Assembly: GCF_001984065.1 (NCBI RefSeq)
Contig: NZ_LYVP01000007.1
Coordinates: 53,448-117,447, forward strand
DNA length: 64,000 nt
Reading direction: 5' to 3'
Source of the DNA: Pseudomonas sp. KK4
GTDB taxonomy: Bacteria > Pseudomonadota > Gammaproteobacteria > Pseudomonadales > Pseudomonadaceae
Below the pieces are notes generated by a model that did no database searches, was not told the DNA's origin, and saw nothing but the letters and a program-made list of their open reading frames with translations. Within the stretch, counting starts at the first letter, position 1; each line of letters opens with the position of its first letter. Shown piece after piece: positions 51,688-61,720 of this stretch. The translations under genes were made by a program, and so were the position numbers.

Positions 51688-54249
51688 ATGAACATGTCCA
51701 GCCAACTGCCCAAGTACCGCTTCAGCGCCTGTGCCGTGTCCATCTGGTTATGCATGGGCTGGTCGCCCACCCTCCACGCGGCTTGCACCCTCACCCCCAC
51801 CGCCGGCAACGACAACTTTGTGTGTGACAGCGCCAGCAGTGGCCCGCTCACTGACCTGGCCGGCAACAACAGCCTCACCTTTCCCGCCAACGGTACGGGC
51901 GTGATCAACGGCAACGTCACCTTCGGGCTCGGCAATGACATTGTCACCCTGAATTCAGGCCAGATCGTCGGCGCGCTGGACCAGGGTGACGGTGCCGACA
52001 CCCTGACCCTCAGTGCCGGGCAAATCACGGGTGCGGTGCAACAGGGCAACGGTGTCGACACCTTCACCATGACCGGCGGCACCATACAGTCGTTGGCCCA
52101 GGGCGACAGCCGCGACGTCTTTCGCATGACCGGCGGCACCATCGTCGGTGCCTTCGAGGATGGCGACACCGCCACCATGACCGGTGGCACCATCGGCCGG
52201 GTCGACATGAAGCTCGACAACAACCTGTTCGACCTGTCCGGCGGGCGCATTCTCGGCAACCTGGTGACCGGTTTCGGCACCGACACCATCATCGTCTCCG
52301 GCGGCAGTATCGGCGGGTTCATCAGCGTCAGCGGCGGCAACGACAGCATCACCGTGACCGGCGGCGAGGTGTTCGGTGAGATCCGCACCAGCGTCGGCAA
52401 CGACACCCTGGTGTGGGACGGTGGCGGCATCCTGCATTCGCAGATCCTGATGGAGGACGGCAACGACAGCGCCACCCTGCGCAACCACAGCCAAGCCACT
52501 TTGGCACAGACCCCGTTCCTCAATGGCGGCAACGGCACGGACGTGCTGACCTTCGATCACACCACCACTGCCGGGGCCCGCCGCTATGTCAATTGGGAAA
52601 CGGTCAACCTCAACAACAGCTCGCACTTCGATCTCGACGGCAATCTTGTGCTGGGCGACAGCGTCAGCGGCACCGGGGTTTTCAACGTTGACGCCAGCAG
52701 CACCCTGACCTCCACCCAAGGCAGCATTTCACCTGCCACCGCAGGCCGGCTCGCCACCTTGAACAACGCCGGCATCATCGACCTCGGCACGGGTAATACC
52801 CGCACCAACGACACCCTGACCGTGCAGGGCAACTACGCCGGCGGTGGCGGCCAGTTGCTGCTGCAAACCGTGCTCGGCGATGACAGTTCCCCCAGCGACA
52901 GACTGCTGGTCAACAACGGCACGCTGACCGGCACCACCGCCATCACCGTCACCCACCTGGGCGGCGCGGGTGCTGAAACCCTGCAAAACGGGATTCAACT
53001 GGTCCAGGCCCAGGGCTCGGCCAGCAGCGACGCCGGTGCTTTCACGCTCAAGGCCCCGGTGGAGTCCGGCGCCTTCCAATATGCGTTGTTCAAGGGCGGA
53101 GTCACCCCTGGCAGCGAAAACAGCTGGTTCTTGCGCTCCACCGTCGTGGCGCCGCCGCTGGTGCCACTTTCAGTACCCAATGCAGATCCGGCCTTGCCGC
53201 CTGAGGTGGTGCTGGTCCCCCTGGTGGCAATACCCGTCGCCGCGGCCGGCAGCCCACCGCTGCCGACGCCGGAACCGGGCGCGGCACCGATCCCCCTGTA
53301 CCGTCCGGAAGTGCCCAACTGGTCGGTCATCCCGCCGGCCGCCGCGCAATTGACCCTGAACGCCCTCGGCACTTTCCATGATCGTCAGGGCGATCAACGT
53401 CTGCTGACCGAAACCGGGGCCTTTGGCGCCGGTTGGGGTCGGGTCTATGGCAAGGACTTCAACCAGACCTGGGCCGGCACCGTCGCCCCGAAAATCGACG
53501 GCTCGCTCAATGGCTTCCAGGTGGGCAACGATCTGTACAGCTCGCAGACATCCGGCGGGCAAACCCAGCGCACCGGTTTCTTCGTCGGCCACAGCCGCCT
53601 GAAAGGTGATGTAGACGGTTTCAACGAGGGCTTCGAAGACAAGCGCGCCGGCAAGGTCAAGCTTGAGGGCGACAGCCTGGGCGCTTACTGGACCCTGACC
53701 GATCCCCAGGGCTGGTACTTCGATACGGTGGCGATGTACACCTGGCTGGACGGCGACAGTCACTCCGATCGCGGCCTGAAAATCGACAACAAAGGCCACG
53801 CCGTGACCCTCTCGGCAGAGGCCGGTTATCCGTTCGCGCTGGCCGGCAACTGGGTGATCGAACCCCAGGCCCAGGTCATTCATCAAACGGTAAACCTGGA
53901 CAGCCAGGACGACGGCATTTCCCGGGTGTCGTTCGATTCCGACCCCGCTTGGACCGGCCGCCTCGGCGCGCGGCTCAAGGGTCGCTACAGCGTGGCCAAT
54001 CTGCCAGTGGAGCCGTATGTGCGGGCCAACCTGTGGCACACCTTTTCCGGCACCGACACGGTCACTTTCGCCAGCACAACCGACATCGACACCGAGCAAC
54101 GGTCGTCCTGGGCCGATCTGGGCGTCGGAGTGATCCTGACCCTCGCCCCTGCCGTCAGCGTATACGCCAACGCCGATTACAGCACCCATATCGACAGTCA
54201 TCAGCAGCGTGCTGTGGCGGGTAATCTGGGCATTCGGGTGAGCTGGTAG
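51688..54249 (+). CDS. Type V autotransporter with beta-helix passenger (853 aa)
   Basis: Secreted outer-membrane autotransporter. The ATG at 51688 (GGAG upstream) gives a signal peptide MNMSSQLPKYRFSACAVSIW and on, cleaved near residue 32 (TLHAA). Residues about 35-330 are a passenger of short glycine- and threonine-rich turns with a recurring D-T-x-T-x-x-GG-x-I pattern (for example DTFTMTGGTI, DSITVTGGEV), period about 22, typical of a beta-helix. A Pro-rich linker lies near 500-545. The C-terminal barrel covers about 580-853, ends in GIRVSW with the terminal aromatic, and includes GWGRVYGKDF. No catalytic motif is seen, so adhesion or biofilm roles are more likely. Confidence 0.9.
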   Translation: MNMSSQLPKYRFSACAVSIWLCMGWSPTLHAACTLTPTAGNDNFVCDSASSGPLTDLAGNNSLTFPANGTGVINGNVTFGLGNDIVTLNSGQIVGALDQGDGADTLTLSAGQITGAVQQGNGVDTFTMTGGTIQSLAQGDSRDVFRMTGGTIVGAFEDGDTATMTGGTIGRVDMKLDNNLFDLSGGRILGNLVTGFGTDTIIVSGGSIGGFISVSGGNDSITVTGGEVFGEIRTSVGNDTLVWDGGGILHSQILMEDGNDSATLRNHSQATLAQTPFLNGGNGTDVLTFDHTTTAGARRYVNWETVNLNNSSHFDLDGNLVLGDSVSGTGVFNVDASSTLTSTQGSISPATAGRLATLNNAGIIDLGTGNTRTNDTLTVQGNYAGGGGQLLLQTVLGDDSSPSDRLLVNNGTLTGTTAITVTHLGGAGAETLQNGIQLVQAQGSASSDAGAFTLKAPVESGAFQYALFKGGVTPGSENSWFLRSTVVAPPLVPLSVPNADPALPPEVVLVPLVAIPVAAAGSPPLPTPEPGAAPIPLYRPEVPNWSVIPPAAAQLTLNALGTFHDRQGDQRLLTETGAFGAGWGRVYGKDFNQTWAGTVAPKIDGSLNGFQVGNDLYSSQTSGGQTQRTGFFVGHSRLKGDVDGFNEGFEDKRAGKVKLEGDSLGAYWTLTDPQGWYFDTVAMYTWLDGDSHSDRGLKIDNKGHAVTLSAEAGYPFALAGNWVIEPQAQVIHQTVNLDSQDDGISRVSFDSDPAWTGRLGARLKGRYSVANLPVEPYVRANLWHTFSGTDTVTFASTTDIDTEQRSSWADLGVGVILTLAPAVSVYANADYSTHIDSHQQRAVAGNLGIRVSW

Positions 54250-54251
54250 AG

Positions 54252-54294
54252 CGCGGGAAACGACTGAGCAAAGGCTCTATCCCGCGACTTTTTT
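54252..54294 (+). terminator. Intrinsic terminator after the first autotransporter
   Basis: CGCGGGA (54252-54258) pairs with TCCCGCG (54280-54286), with an inner GAGC/GCTC stem, followed by ACTTTTTT. Confidence 0.85.
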
Positions 54295-54421
54295 GACGAA
54301 TTTTCCAATAAACAAGAACTTAGGGAGACGCCGTAAATCAGTCACTTAGAGCCACTGAAATTACAATACCATTTATCGGCCATTTTCTTGACGCAGGGGC
54401 GGCGGTCCTCTTGACTTCACC

Positions 54422-54525
54422 GTACTACCCCCGGAAGTACTATCAGGGGCAAGCCCCCAGAGACACCCGCGCAATCGGGCGGCCCCCGGCTTGCCCCACT
54501 CCATTCGGTCGCCCCTCGTTCGGGG
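54422..54525 (+). promoter_or_regulatory. Highly structured leader before the second autotransporter
   Basis: Three hairpins lie in the 326-base gap after the terminator: GTACT/AGTAC (54422-54440) with loop ACCCCCGGA; GGGGCAAGCC (54446-54455) with its exact inverse GGCTTGCCCC (54488-54497), enclosing CCCG/CGGG; and CCCC/GGGG (54512-54525) with loop TCGTTC. The GGA in the first loop fits an RsmA/CsrA-type site. It may be a regulated 5' UTR. Confidence 0.5.
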
Positions 54526-54575
54526 TAGGAGAGACGCCAAGGCAAGTACGGCACGCGATTGCAAGGTAGCCCCCC

Positions 54576-55643
54576 ATGAAAACTTCATTCACCCAACAAG
54601 AGATCAAAGTCACTTTTTGCACTGTCTCGAGTTCACTCCTGCTGTGCTCCACCATGGAAGTGCAGGCCGCACCGGCCGACGACGACACAGCGCCCTGGTA
54701 CCGCCAGTACGTTCCGGTGTTTGCCCTGCCCGCGCTCGCCACCACTTACGCTGGTCGTTTCAGCCCTGCCCCGGATATGCGAAGTAGTCACTTCATCACC
54801 GAAGATGTCACGCCCTACGCCTGGGATCAGGTCTACGGGCAGGCCTCGCGACAGGCGCAAACCGACGCCCTGGACCAAGGCTATTCCAACGTTGGCTCAG
54901 GCGAGGTCAAGGGCCCGGCCATCCTGACGCTGCAAAGCAGCAGCGGCCACACCCAGCGCGTCGGCCTGATTGGCGGCACCCTCCAACTCCAGAGCAACGG
55001 CAATGGCTTGCTGCCCAACCGCGCAATGTCCGACCCCAACAGCGATACCCTCAACCTGCAGGGCCAAAGCCTTGGCGCTTACTACAGTTTGACCGGGCCT
55101 CAAGGCTGGCACGTCGACCTGTCGGCCAGCGGCGGCCGGGTCAACGGGTTCAGTCGCAATGGCCAGGGCGAGCGTCAGGCCACCGAAGGCAGCGCGGTGA
55201 CGCTGTCGGTCGAAGGCGGTTTTCCAATCGGCATCAGCGAAAACTGGGTGGTTGAACCCCAGGCGCAATTGATCAACCAGCGCATCACCCTGGATACGCC
55301 GTATGCCGGGTCGGGCAATGCGTCATCGACGGACCTGACCTCCTGGAGCGGACGGGTCGGTGCCAAGTTGAGGGGCAGTTACGACATCAGCGGCCTGCCC
55401 GTCGAACCCTATGTGCGGACCAACTTGTGGCACACGGTCTACACCGGCAATACCGTGACCCTGGACCAGGTCGACAAGATCAGCAGCAGCCGCAACTCGT
55501 CCACCGTCGAACTGGGCCTGGGCCTGGTAGCCCGGGTGACACCGGTGGTGAGCCTGTATGTCAGTGCCGATTACAGCAGTGATGTGGATGACAATGACTT
55601 GAACGGGTTGATTGGCAGTCTGGGCGTGCGGATGCGGTGGTGA
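54576..55643 (+). CDS. Autotransporter barrel protein with almost no passenger (355 aa)
   Basis: Outer-membrane protein made almost only of an autotransporter barrel. The signal region ends near MEVQAAP (about residue 32), then a short 45-residue linker, then a barrel whose order of segments matches the upstream protein: YAWDQVYGQ, LGAYYSLTGPQGWHVDLS, GFPIGISENWVVEPQAQLI, GLPVEPYVRTNLWHT and the final LGVRMRW. The shared EPYVRxNLWHT shows that the two barrels are paralogues. AAGG precedes the ATG. Without a passenger it could be a remnant, a porin-like protein, or a partner. The frame is intact. Confidence 0.85.
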   Translation: MKTSFTQQEIKVTFCTVSSSLLLCSTMEVQAAPADDDTAPWYRQYVPVFALPALATTYAGRFSPAPDMRSSHFITEDVTPYAWDQVYGQASRQAQTDALDQGYSNVGSGEVKGPAILTLQSSSGHTQRVGLIGGTLQLQSNGNGLLPNRAMSDPNSDTLNLQGQSLGAYYSLTGPQGWHVDLSASGGRVNGFSRNGQGERQATEGSAVTLSVEGGFPIGISENWVVEPQAQLINQRITLDTPYAGSGNASSTDLTSWSGRVGAKLRGSYDISGLPVEPYVRTNLWHTVYTGNTVTLDQVDKISSSRNSSTVELGLGLVARVTPVVSLYVSADYSSDVDDNDLNGLIGSLGVRMRW

Positions 55644-55682
55644 GGTACAGCTTTCGAGAGGTGTAGTGCCTGTATCGGCCCC

Positions 55683-55745
55683 TTCGCGAGCAAGCCCGCT
55701 TCCACATTTTGGAATGCGTTCCCCTGTGGGGCTTGCTCGCGAAGG
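55683..55745. repeat. Short REP pair, outward arrangement
   Basis: TTCGCGAGCAAGCCCGCTTCC and GTGGGGCTTGCTCGCGAAGG are 18 bases apart with their GTGGG ends facing each other. The second copy has lost the AGCG segment. It lies between the convergent autotransporter and enoyl-CoA hydratase genes. Confidence 0.75.
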
Positions 55746-55764
55746 CGTCCGTGAAAACGCTACA

Positions 55765-56538
55765 TCACTTGCCCTGGAACTCAGCCTCACGCTTGGCAAT
55801 GAACGCCGCCATCCCTGCCTTCTGATCCTGGGTCGCAAACGCCGCATGGAACACCCGGCGTTCGAAACGCACGCCTTCGGACAGGCTCACTTCAAAGGCG
55901 CGGTTGACACTTTCCTTGACCATCATCGCAATCGGCAGGGATTTCTTCGCGATCAGCGCCGCGACCTTCAGTGCTTCGTCCAGCAGTTCATCGCTCGGCA
56001 CGATGCGCGCGACGATACCGCAACGCTCGGCTTCCACCGCGTCGATCATACGGCCGCTCAGGCACATTTCCATGGCCTTGGCCTTGCCCACGGCGCGGGT
56101 CAGGCGTTGGGTGCCGCCCATGCCCGGCAGCACGCCGAGGTTGATTTCCGGCTGACCGAATTTTGCGTTGTCGCCGGCCAGGATGAAATCGCACATCAGC
56201 GCCAGTTCACAGCCGCCACCCAGGGCGAAACCGTTGACCGCGGCGATGATCGGCTTGCGGCGGTTGGCCACGCGGTCGCTGTCGCTGAACAGATCATCGA
56301 GGTAGATCTGCGGGTAGGTCAGCTCGGCCATTTCCTTGATGTCGGCCCCGGCGGCAAAGGCTTTTTTCGAACCGGTGAGCACGATGCAGCCGATGTTCGA
56401 ATCCTGTTCCAGGCCATCGAGGGCGTGGTTCAGTTCGCTGACGATCTGCGCGTTCAATGCGTTCAGCGCCTGCGGACGGTTCAGGGTGATCAGGCCAACT
56501 CGGCCGTGGATTTGCAGCAGAATCGTTTCGTAATTCAC
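55765..56538 (-). CDS. Enoyl-CoA hydratase
   Basis: Crotonase-fold hydratase of 257 residues adding water to short-chain 2-enoyl-CoA. The oxyanion-hole strands are [11 protein letters not shown] and [16 protein letters not shown]. Both catalytic Glu residues are present, in GGGCELAL and [17 protein letters not shown]. It is last in the leftward operon, 15 bases after the acyl-CoA dehydrogenase. The five-gene order matches the P. putida fadB1x/fadAx-type cluster as I recall it. Acting on tiglyl-CoA in isoleucine breakdown is a reasonable inference. Confidence 0.93.
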   Translation of the reverse strand: MNYETILLQIHGRVGLITLNRPQALNALNAQIVSELNHALDGLEQDSNIGCIVLTGSKKAFAAGADIKEMAELTYPQIYLDDLFSDSDRVANRRKPIIAAVNGFALGGGCELALMCDFILAGDNAKFGQPEINLGVLPGMGGTQRLTRAVGKAKAMEMCLSGRMIDAVEAERCGIVARIVPSDELLDEALKVAALIAKKSLPIAMMVKESVNRAFEVSLSEGVRFERRVFHAAFATQDQKAGMAAFIAKREAEFQGK

Positions 56539-56553
56539 GTCGTCTTTTCCTTT

Positions 56554-57681
56554 TCAGAGATTGCGCGAAATGACCATGCGCTGAATGTCGCTGGTGCCTT
56601 CGTAGATCTGGCAGACCCGCACGTCGCGGTAGATCCGCTCCAGCGGGAAGTCGTTGAGGTAACCGTAACCGCCCAGGGTTTGCAATGCCGAAGAGCAGAC
56701 CTTCTCGGCCATTTCCGAGGCGAACAGCTTGGCCATCGAGGCCTCGACCAGCGCCGGTTGGCCGCTGTCACGCAGCGCGGCCGCGTAGTGCACCATCTGC
56801 CGGGCCACGGCGATCTGGGTGGCCATGTCCGCCAGGCGAAAGGCAACGGCCTGATGCTCGATGATCGGCTTGCCGAAGCTCTCACGCTCGCGGGCATAGT
56901 CCCGGGCGGCTTCGAACGCAGCGCGGGCCATGCCCACCGATTGCGAAGCGATGCCGACGCGGCCGCCTTCGAGGTTGGCCAGGGCGATTCTGTAGCCTTC
57001 GCCCTCCTCGCCCAGACGATTGGCCACCGGCACTTTCACGTCTTCGAAGAGGATCTGGCAGGTGTCGGACGCATGCTGGCCGAGCTTGTCTTCGACCCTG
57101 GCGACCTTGTAGCCGGGCGAGTCGGTGGGCACGATCAGCGCGGTGATGCCGCGCTTGCCGGCGCCCGGGTCAGTGACCGCGAACACGATCACCACCCCGG
57201 CGTTCTGCCCGGAGGTGATGAACTGCTTGCAGCCGTTGAGCACGTAGTGATCGCCCTCCCGCCGCGCTCGGGTTTTCAGACCGCTGGCGTCGGAGCCGGC
57301 CTGGGGTTCGGTGAGGGCAAAGGCGCCGAGCATCGCGCCGCTGGCCAGCGGTTTGAGGAAGCGTTCTTTCTGCTCGTCGGTGCCGTAGTTGAGGATTGGC
57401 ACGCAACCCACCGAGTTGTGCACGCTCATGATGGTCGAGCAGGCGCCATCGCCGGCGGCGATCTCTTCCAGGGCCATGGCGTAGGCCAGGTAGCCAGTGT
57501 CGCTGCCGCCCCACTGTTCCGGCACCAGCATGCCGAAAAAGCCGAGCTCGGCCATTTCGCCGATGGCTTCCTTGGGGAAGCGATGCTCACGGTCCCATTC
57601 GGCGGCGAAGGGCTTGAGCCGTTCCTCGGCGAATTGCCGGGCCATGTCGCGGATTTGTTGCTGGTCGTCATTGGGGATCAT
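56554..57681 (-). CDS. Acyl-CoA dehydrogenase
   Basis: FAD enzyme of 375 residues introducing the 2,3-double bond in short- or branched-chain acyl-CoA and passing electrons to ETF. Signatures are [20 protein letters not shown], the [18 protein letters not shown] strand, [27 protein letters not shown], and the C-terminal [18 protein letters not shown] with the catalytic Glu. In contrast to the cassette protein at 46443 it is complete. It is separated from the thiolase by a REPIN (57733-57820). Confidence 0.94.
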   Translation of the reverse strand: MIPNDDQQQIRDMARQFAEERLKPFAAEWDREHRFPKEAIGEMAELGFFGMLVPEQWGGSDTGYLAYAMALEEIAAGDGACSTIMSVHNSVGCVPILNYGTDEQKERFLKPLASGAMLGAFALTEPQAGSDASGLKTRARREGDHYVLNGCKQFITSGQNAGVVIVFAVTDPGAGKRGITALIVPTDSPGYKVARVEDKLGQHASDTCQILFEDVKVPVANRLGEEGEGYRIALANLEGGRVGIASQSVGMARAAFEAARDYARERESFGKPIIEHQAVAFRLADMATQIAVARQMVHYAAALRDSGQPALVEASMAKLFASEMAEKVCSSALQTLGGYGYLNDFPLERIYRDVRVCQIYEGTSDIQRMVISRNL

Positions 57682-57732
57682 GACTATTCCTTGAAAATCA
57701 ATTCACAAATGCCCGATTGAATCACCGGACCT

Positions 57733-57820
57733 GTGGGAGCGGGCTTGCTCGCGAAGGCGGTGTGTCAGTCAATGATGATGTCGACTGACACGGCCTCTTC
57801 GCGAGCAAGCCCGCTCCCAC
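57733..57820. repeat. REPIN inside the acyl-CoA operon
   Basis: Arms GTGGGAGCGGGCTTGCTCGC and TTCGCGAGCAAGCCCGCTCC around GTCAATGATGATGTCGACTG. It fills the 154-base gap between the thiolase and acyl-CoA dehydrogenase genes, where it could alter the stability of the upstream part of the mRNA. Confidence 0.88.
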
Positions 57821-57835
57821 AGGGGCGAAGTTTGC

Positions 57836-59029
57836 TTAATAGAGGCATTCCACGGCCATGGCCGTGGCTTCGCCACCACCGATGCAGATGGCCGCGACGC
57901 CGCGTGTGAGGCCTTTCTGGCGCAGGGCCGAGAGCAGGGTCACCAGAATCCGCGCGCCGGACGCACCAATGGGGTGGCCCAGGGCGCAGGCGCCGCCGTG
58001 CACGTTGAGCTTTTCATGGGGGATTTCCAGGTGGGTCATCGCCGCCATGCCGACCACGGCGAAGGCTTCGTTGACTTCCACCAGGTCCACCTCGTTGAGC
58101 GCCCAACCGGTTTTCTTCATCAGCTTCTTGATCGCACCGATCGGCGCCACCGGGAACAGGCCCGGGGTGTCGGCGAAGGCTGCGTGGCCGTGGATCACCG
58201 CCAGCGCCTTCAGACCGCGCTTGTCCGCTTCGGAGCGACGCATCAGCACCAGCGCCGCCGCACCGTCCGAAATCGAACTGGAGTTCGCCGCCGTCACCGT
58301 GCCGCCTTCGCGGAACGCCGGTTTGAGCGAGGCGATCTTGTCCAGTTTGGCTTTTGGCGGCTGTTCGTCGTTGCTGATGACCACCTGCGTTTTACCGACG
58401 GTCACGGTCAGCGGCACGATCTCGTCCTTGAAACTGCCGTCGGCGATAGCCTGCTGGGCGCGGGTGGTGGAGGCGATGGCGAACGCGTCCTGGGCCTCGC
58501 GGCTGAAGCCGTTGGTTTCGGCGCAGTCTTCGGCGAAGGTGCCCATCAGCCGGCCTTTGTCGTAGGCGTCTTCGAGGCCGTCGAGGAACATCGAATCCTG
58601 AATCTTGCCGTGGCCCATGCGGTAACCGCTGCGGGCGCGGTCCAGCAGGTACGGCGCGTTGGACATGCTCTCCATGCCGCCGGCGATCACCACCTCGGCA
58701 CTGCCGGCCAGCAGCATGTCATGAGCCAGGATGGCCGCTTCCATGCCCGAACCGCACATCTTGTTCAGGGTGGTGCAACGGGTCGATTTATCCAGCCCGG
58801 CGCCCAGCGCCGCCTGACGGGCCGGCGCCTGGCCCAGACCGGCGGGCAGCACGCAGCCGAACAGTACTTCGTCGACAGCGTCGCTGGCGACACCGGCACG
58901 CTCGACCGCGGCCTTGATCGCAGCGGCACCCAGTTGCGGCGCGCTGAGGCTCTTCAGTTCGCCCTGGAACCCACCCATGGGGGTGCGCACGGCGCTGACG
59001 ATAACGATTGGATCGTTGGCGATAGTCAT
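57836..59029 (-). CDS. Acetyl-CoA C-acyltransferase (thiolase)
   Basis: Thiolase of 397 residues cleaving 3-oxoacyl-CoA (or 2-methylacetoacetyl-CoA) with CoA. The N-terminus IVIVSAVRTPMGGFQGELKSL is typical. The nucleophile Cys is in LNKMCGSGMEA (near 90), the His in VHGGACALGHPIGASGARI, and the second Cys in AAICIGGGEATAMAVE. It is 11 bases downstream of the SDR gene, in the same operon. Confidence 0.94.
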   Translation of the reverse strand: MTIANDPIVIVSAVRTPMGGFQGELKSLSAPQLGAAAIKAAVERAGVASDAVDEVLFGCVLPAGLGQAPARQAALGAGLDKSTRCTTLNKMCGSGMEAAILAHDMLLAGSAEVVIAGGMESMSNAPYLLDRARSGYRMGHGKIQDSMFLDGLEDAYDKGRLMGTFAEDCAETNGFSREAQDAFAIASTTRAQQAIADGSFKDEIVPLTVTVGKTQVVISNDEQPPKAKLDKIASLKPAFREGGTVTAANSSSISDGAAALVLMRRSEADKRGLKALAVIHGHAAFADTPGLFPVAPIGAIKKLMKKTGWALNEVDLVEVNEAFAVVGMAAMTHLEIPHEKLNVHGGACALGHPIGASGARILVTLLSALRQKGLTRGVAAICIGGGEATAMAVECLY

Positions 59030-59040
59030 GACAAATCCTC

Positions 59041-59802
59041 CTATTTGGCGGCCATGCGCAAGGCGCCGTCGAGACGGATCACCTCGCCATTGAGCATGCT
59101 GTTTTCAATGATATGCCGGGCCAGCGCCGCGTATTCGGCAGGTTTGCCCAGGCGCGGCGGGAACGGCACGCCGGCGGCCAGTGAATCGCGGACCTCGGGT
59201 GTCATGCCGGCCATCATCGGCGTTTCGAAAATGCCCGGGGCGATGGTCATCACGCGGATGCCGAAGCGCGCCAGTTCACGGGCGGCGGGCAAGGTCAGGC
59301 TGACGATCGCGCCTTTGGACGCCGCGTAGGCCGCCTGGCCGATCTGCCCATCATAGGCCGCCGCCGACGCGGTATTGATGATCACCCCGCGCTCGCCATC
59401 GGCGTCCGCCTCGCTTTCGGCGATCGCCGCCGAGGCCAGGCGCAGCATGTTGAAGCTGCCGATCAGGTTGACGTTGATCACCTGGCTGAAGCTGGACAAG
59501 GCATGCGGACCGTTCTTGCCGAGGATCTTCTCGCCCCGCACGATGCCCGCGCAGTTGACCAGGCCATTGAGGCCGCCAAAGGCCTTGACCGTGGCCTGCA
59601 CCGCCGCTTCAGCCTGGGCTTCGTCGCTGATGTCGGCCACCACGCTGTGCGCACCCAGGCGCTGGGCCTGGGCCACGACGGCTTCGGCGTTCATGTCCAC
59701 CAGCATCACGTTGGCGCCGGCAGCCACCAGCATTTCAGCGGTGGCCGCGCCCAGGCCGGACGCACCGCCGGTGACGAGAAAAACCTTGTTTGCGATCTGC
59801 AT
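59041..59802 (-). CDS. Type II 3-hydroxyacyl-CoA dehydrogenase (SDR family)
   Basis: Short-chain dehydrogenase of 253 residues from [20 protein letters not shown] (start 59802; the longer frame to 60024 runs into the ligase gene). TGGASGLG is the NAD site. NCAGI and the YxxxK catalytic pair in [13 protein letters not shown], preceded by the Ser of [11 protein letters not shown], are intact. It is close to human HSD17B10-type enzymes, which oxidise 2-methyl-3-hydroxybutyryl-CoA in isoleucine degradation. Its place between a thiolase and an acyl-CoA ligase supports that role. Confidence 0.92.
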   Translation of the reverse strand: MQIANKVFLVTGGASGLGAATAEMLVAAGANVMLVDMNAEAVVAQAQRLGAHSVVADISDEAQAEAAVQATVKAFGGLNGLVNCAGIVRGEKILGKNGPHALSSFSQVINVNLIGSFNMLRLASAAIAESEADADGERGVIINTASAAAYDGQIGQAAYAASKGAIVSLTLPAARELARFGIRVMTIAPGIFETPMMAGMTPEVRDSLAAGVPFPPRLGKPAEYAALARHIIENSMLNGEVIRLDGALRMAAK

Positions 59803-59818
59803 CGTTGTTTCCTTGGAT

Positions 59819-61483
59819 TCAAGCTGAAACGTTCTTCGCCGCGGCCTCTTGAGCCTTGGCGATTTCCTGGTTGCGCAAGATAAAGCGCTGCAATTTGCCG
59901 CTGGGGGTTTTCGGCAAGTCGCTGACAAATTCGATTTCACGGGGGTACGAGTGCGCCGCCAGACGCTTGCGCACGTGCTGGCGCAGCTCTTCGGCCAGTT
60001 CCGGCGTGGCGCGGTATTGCTCACTGAGCACGACGAAGGCCTTGACCAGTTCGGTGCGCTCCGGGTCCGGCTTGCCGACCACCGCCGCCTCGATCACGGC
60101 CGGGTGTTCGATCAGCGCACTTTCGACGTCGAACGGGCCGACGCGGTAGCCGGAGGTGGTGATCACATCGTCACTGCGGCCGACGAAGCTGATGCTGCCG
60201 TCCGGGTTCCACTCCACGGTGTCGCCGCTCAGGTAGTAGTTGCCGACGAAGGCCTTGGTCGGCGCGCCTTCGTAACCGGCGAACCAGCACATCGGCGACT
60301 GGGTACGGTCGATGGCCAGGATACCCGGCTGACCGACGCCCAGTTCCTGGTAGTCATCGTCCAGCACCACGATGCGGTGGCCGGGCGAGGTGAAACCGGC
60401 GGCGCCCATGTGAATCGGGTGGTCCAGGCCATGGTGGTTGCACAGCACCATCCCCAGTTCGGTCTGGCCGTAGTGATCGTGGATGACCACCCCGAGGTTG
60501 TCGGCGAACCAGCGGATCACTTCCGGGTTCAGCGGCTCGCCGGCGCTGCTGACGATACGCAGCTTGCCCTTGATCGACTTGGCGAACTCATCACCGCCAG
60601 CGATCAGCAGGCGATAGGCCGTCGGTGACCCGGTGAGGTTGGTGATGCCGTACTTGTTGATCACCCGGCAGGTGCTTTCGAGGGTGAAGGGGCCATCGTA
60701 GAAGGTGATCGGGTGACCCATGGACATCGGGCCGGTCACGCCGAAATAGATGCCGTAGGCCCAGCCCGGGTCGGCGACGTTCCAGAAGGCGTCTTCGGGG
60801 CGCAGGTCCACGGCGTCTCGGGTGTAGCTCTGGAAGGCGACGATGGCTTTCAAAGGCACCGACAGCGCTTTCGACGGGCCCGTGGTGCCCGAGGTGAACA
60901 TCAGCAGGAACGGGTCGTCGCCGCTCAGCAGTACCGGTTCACAAACGTTGGAGTAATTGGCCAGTTCGGCCCAGAAGCTGAAATCGCCACGGACAATGCC
61001 CTGGCCTTTGGCACCGCCGACGGTGACGATGGTCGGGCAATCGGCGACATCCGTGAGTTTCGGCCGGTTGATGCTGTCGGTGACCACGACCTTGGCGCCG
61101 GAACAGCTCAGGCGATGTTCGATGGCTTTCGGACCGAATGCCGTGAACAGTGGCTGGTAGACCGCGCCGATGCGCCAGGTGGCGAATACGGTGATGAGCA
61201 ATTCGATGTTGCGTGGCAGCAGGCCGGCGACCTTGTCGCCCTTGTGCACGCCTTGGCTGAGGAGGAAATTGGCAAAACGCGCCGCTTTATCTTGCAGGTC
61301 ACTGAAGGTGTAGGTCGCGCTGGCGCCATCACGGCCTTCCCAGAACAGCGCAATGCGCCCCGGCAAGGCGTGCCGGTCGCAACACTCGATACAGGCGTTG
61401 ACAGCGTTCAAGTCACCCGCGAGTGCGGCGTCGACGGTGTGCTGGTAATCGAACTGTGAAACGGCAGACAAGTAATCGCGCAT
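59819..61483 (-). CDS. AMP-binding acyl-CoA synthetase
   Basis: 554-residue ligase activating a carboxylic acid to its CoA ester through an acyl-AMP. Core motifs are [17 protein letters not shown] (ATP-binding loop), [40 protein letters not shown] (hinge and A8) and [14 protein letters not shown] with the catalytic Lys. It belongs to the acetyl/propionyl/medium-chain synthetase group. First gene of the five-gene operon, so it defines the entry substrate, probably a short or branched acid. Confidence 0.92.
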   Translation of the reverse strand: MRDYLSAVSQFDYQHTVDAALAGDLNAVNACIECCDRHALPGRIALFWEGRDGASATYTFSDLQDKAARFANFLLSQGVHKGDKVAGLLPRNIELLITVFATWRIGAVYQPLFTAFGPKAIEHRLSCSGAKVVVTDSINRPKLTDVADCPTIVTVGGAKGQGIVRGDFSFWAELANYSNVCEPVLLSGDDPFLLMFTSGTTGPSKALSVPLKAIVAFQSYTRDAVDLRPEDAFWNVADPGWAYGIYFGVTGPMSMGHPITFYDGPFTLESTCRVINKYGITNLTGSPTAYRLLIAGGDEFAKSIKGKLRIVSSAGEPLNPEVIRWFADNLGVVIHDHYGQTELGMVLCNHHGLDHPIHMGAAGFTSPGHRIVVLDDDYQELGVGQPGILAIDRTQSPMCWFAGYEGAPTKAFVGNYYLSGDTVEWNPDGSISFVGRSDDVITTSGYRVGPFDVESALIEHPAVIEAAVVGKPDPERTELVKAFVVLSEQYRATPELAEELRQHVRKRLAAHSYPREIEFVSDLPKTPSGKLQRFILRNQEIAKAQEAAAKNVSA

Positions 61484-61637
61484 TGCCAGAATCCCTCTGT
61501 ATTTTTATTAGGTGGGGGGAACCGTAATCAACAGGGAAATACTCGCTCTGCGCGCAGTGCCGGGCAATGGTCAAAGTAATCAAGTTGCTTGACTGGTTTG
61601 GCCAAGGGGTGAGAGGTCGGGTGCCTGTCAGAGCCCC

Positions 61638-61706
61638 TTCGCGGGCAAGCCCGCTCCCACAGGGATCGCCGTTGAACCTGGGGGAGCCGGCTTGCCAGCG
61701 ATGGCG
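61638..61706. repeat. Degenerate REP pair
   Basis: TTCGCGGGCAAGCCCGCTCC followed by a diverged copy with GGGGGAGCCGGCTTGCCAGC. It lies in the 237-base gap between the divergently placed ligase promoter region and the AraC gene stop. The rest of the gap, next to the ligase start, should hold the operon promoter, but I found no convincing -35/-10. Confidence 0.65.
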
Positions 61707-61720
61707 TCAGCGGCCTTACA

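Noticed and set aside
55683..55745. A frame of about 700 codons starting near 55612 on the + strand
   Set aside because: It is antisense to three well-supported acyl-CoA genes and begins inside the autotransporter end and a REP.
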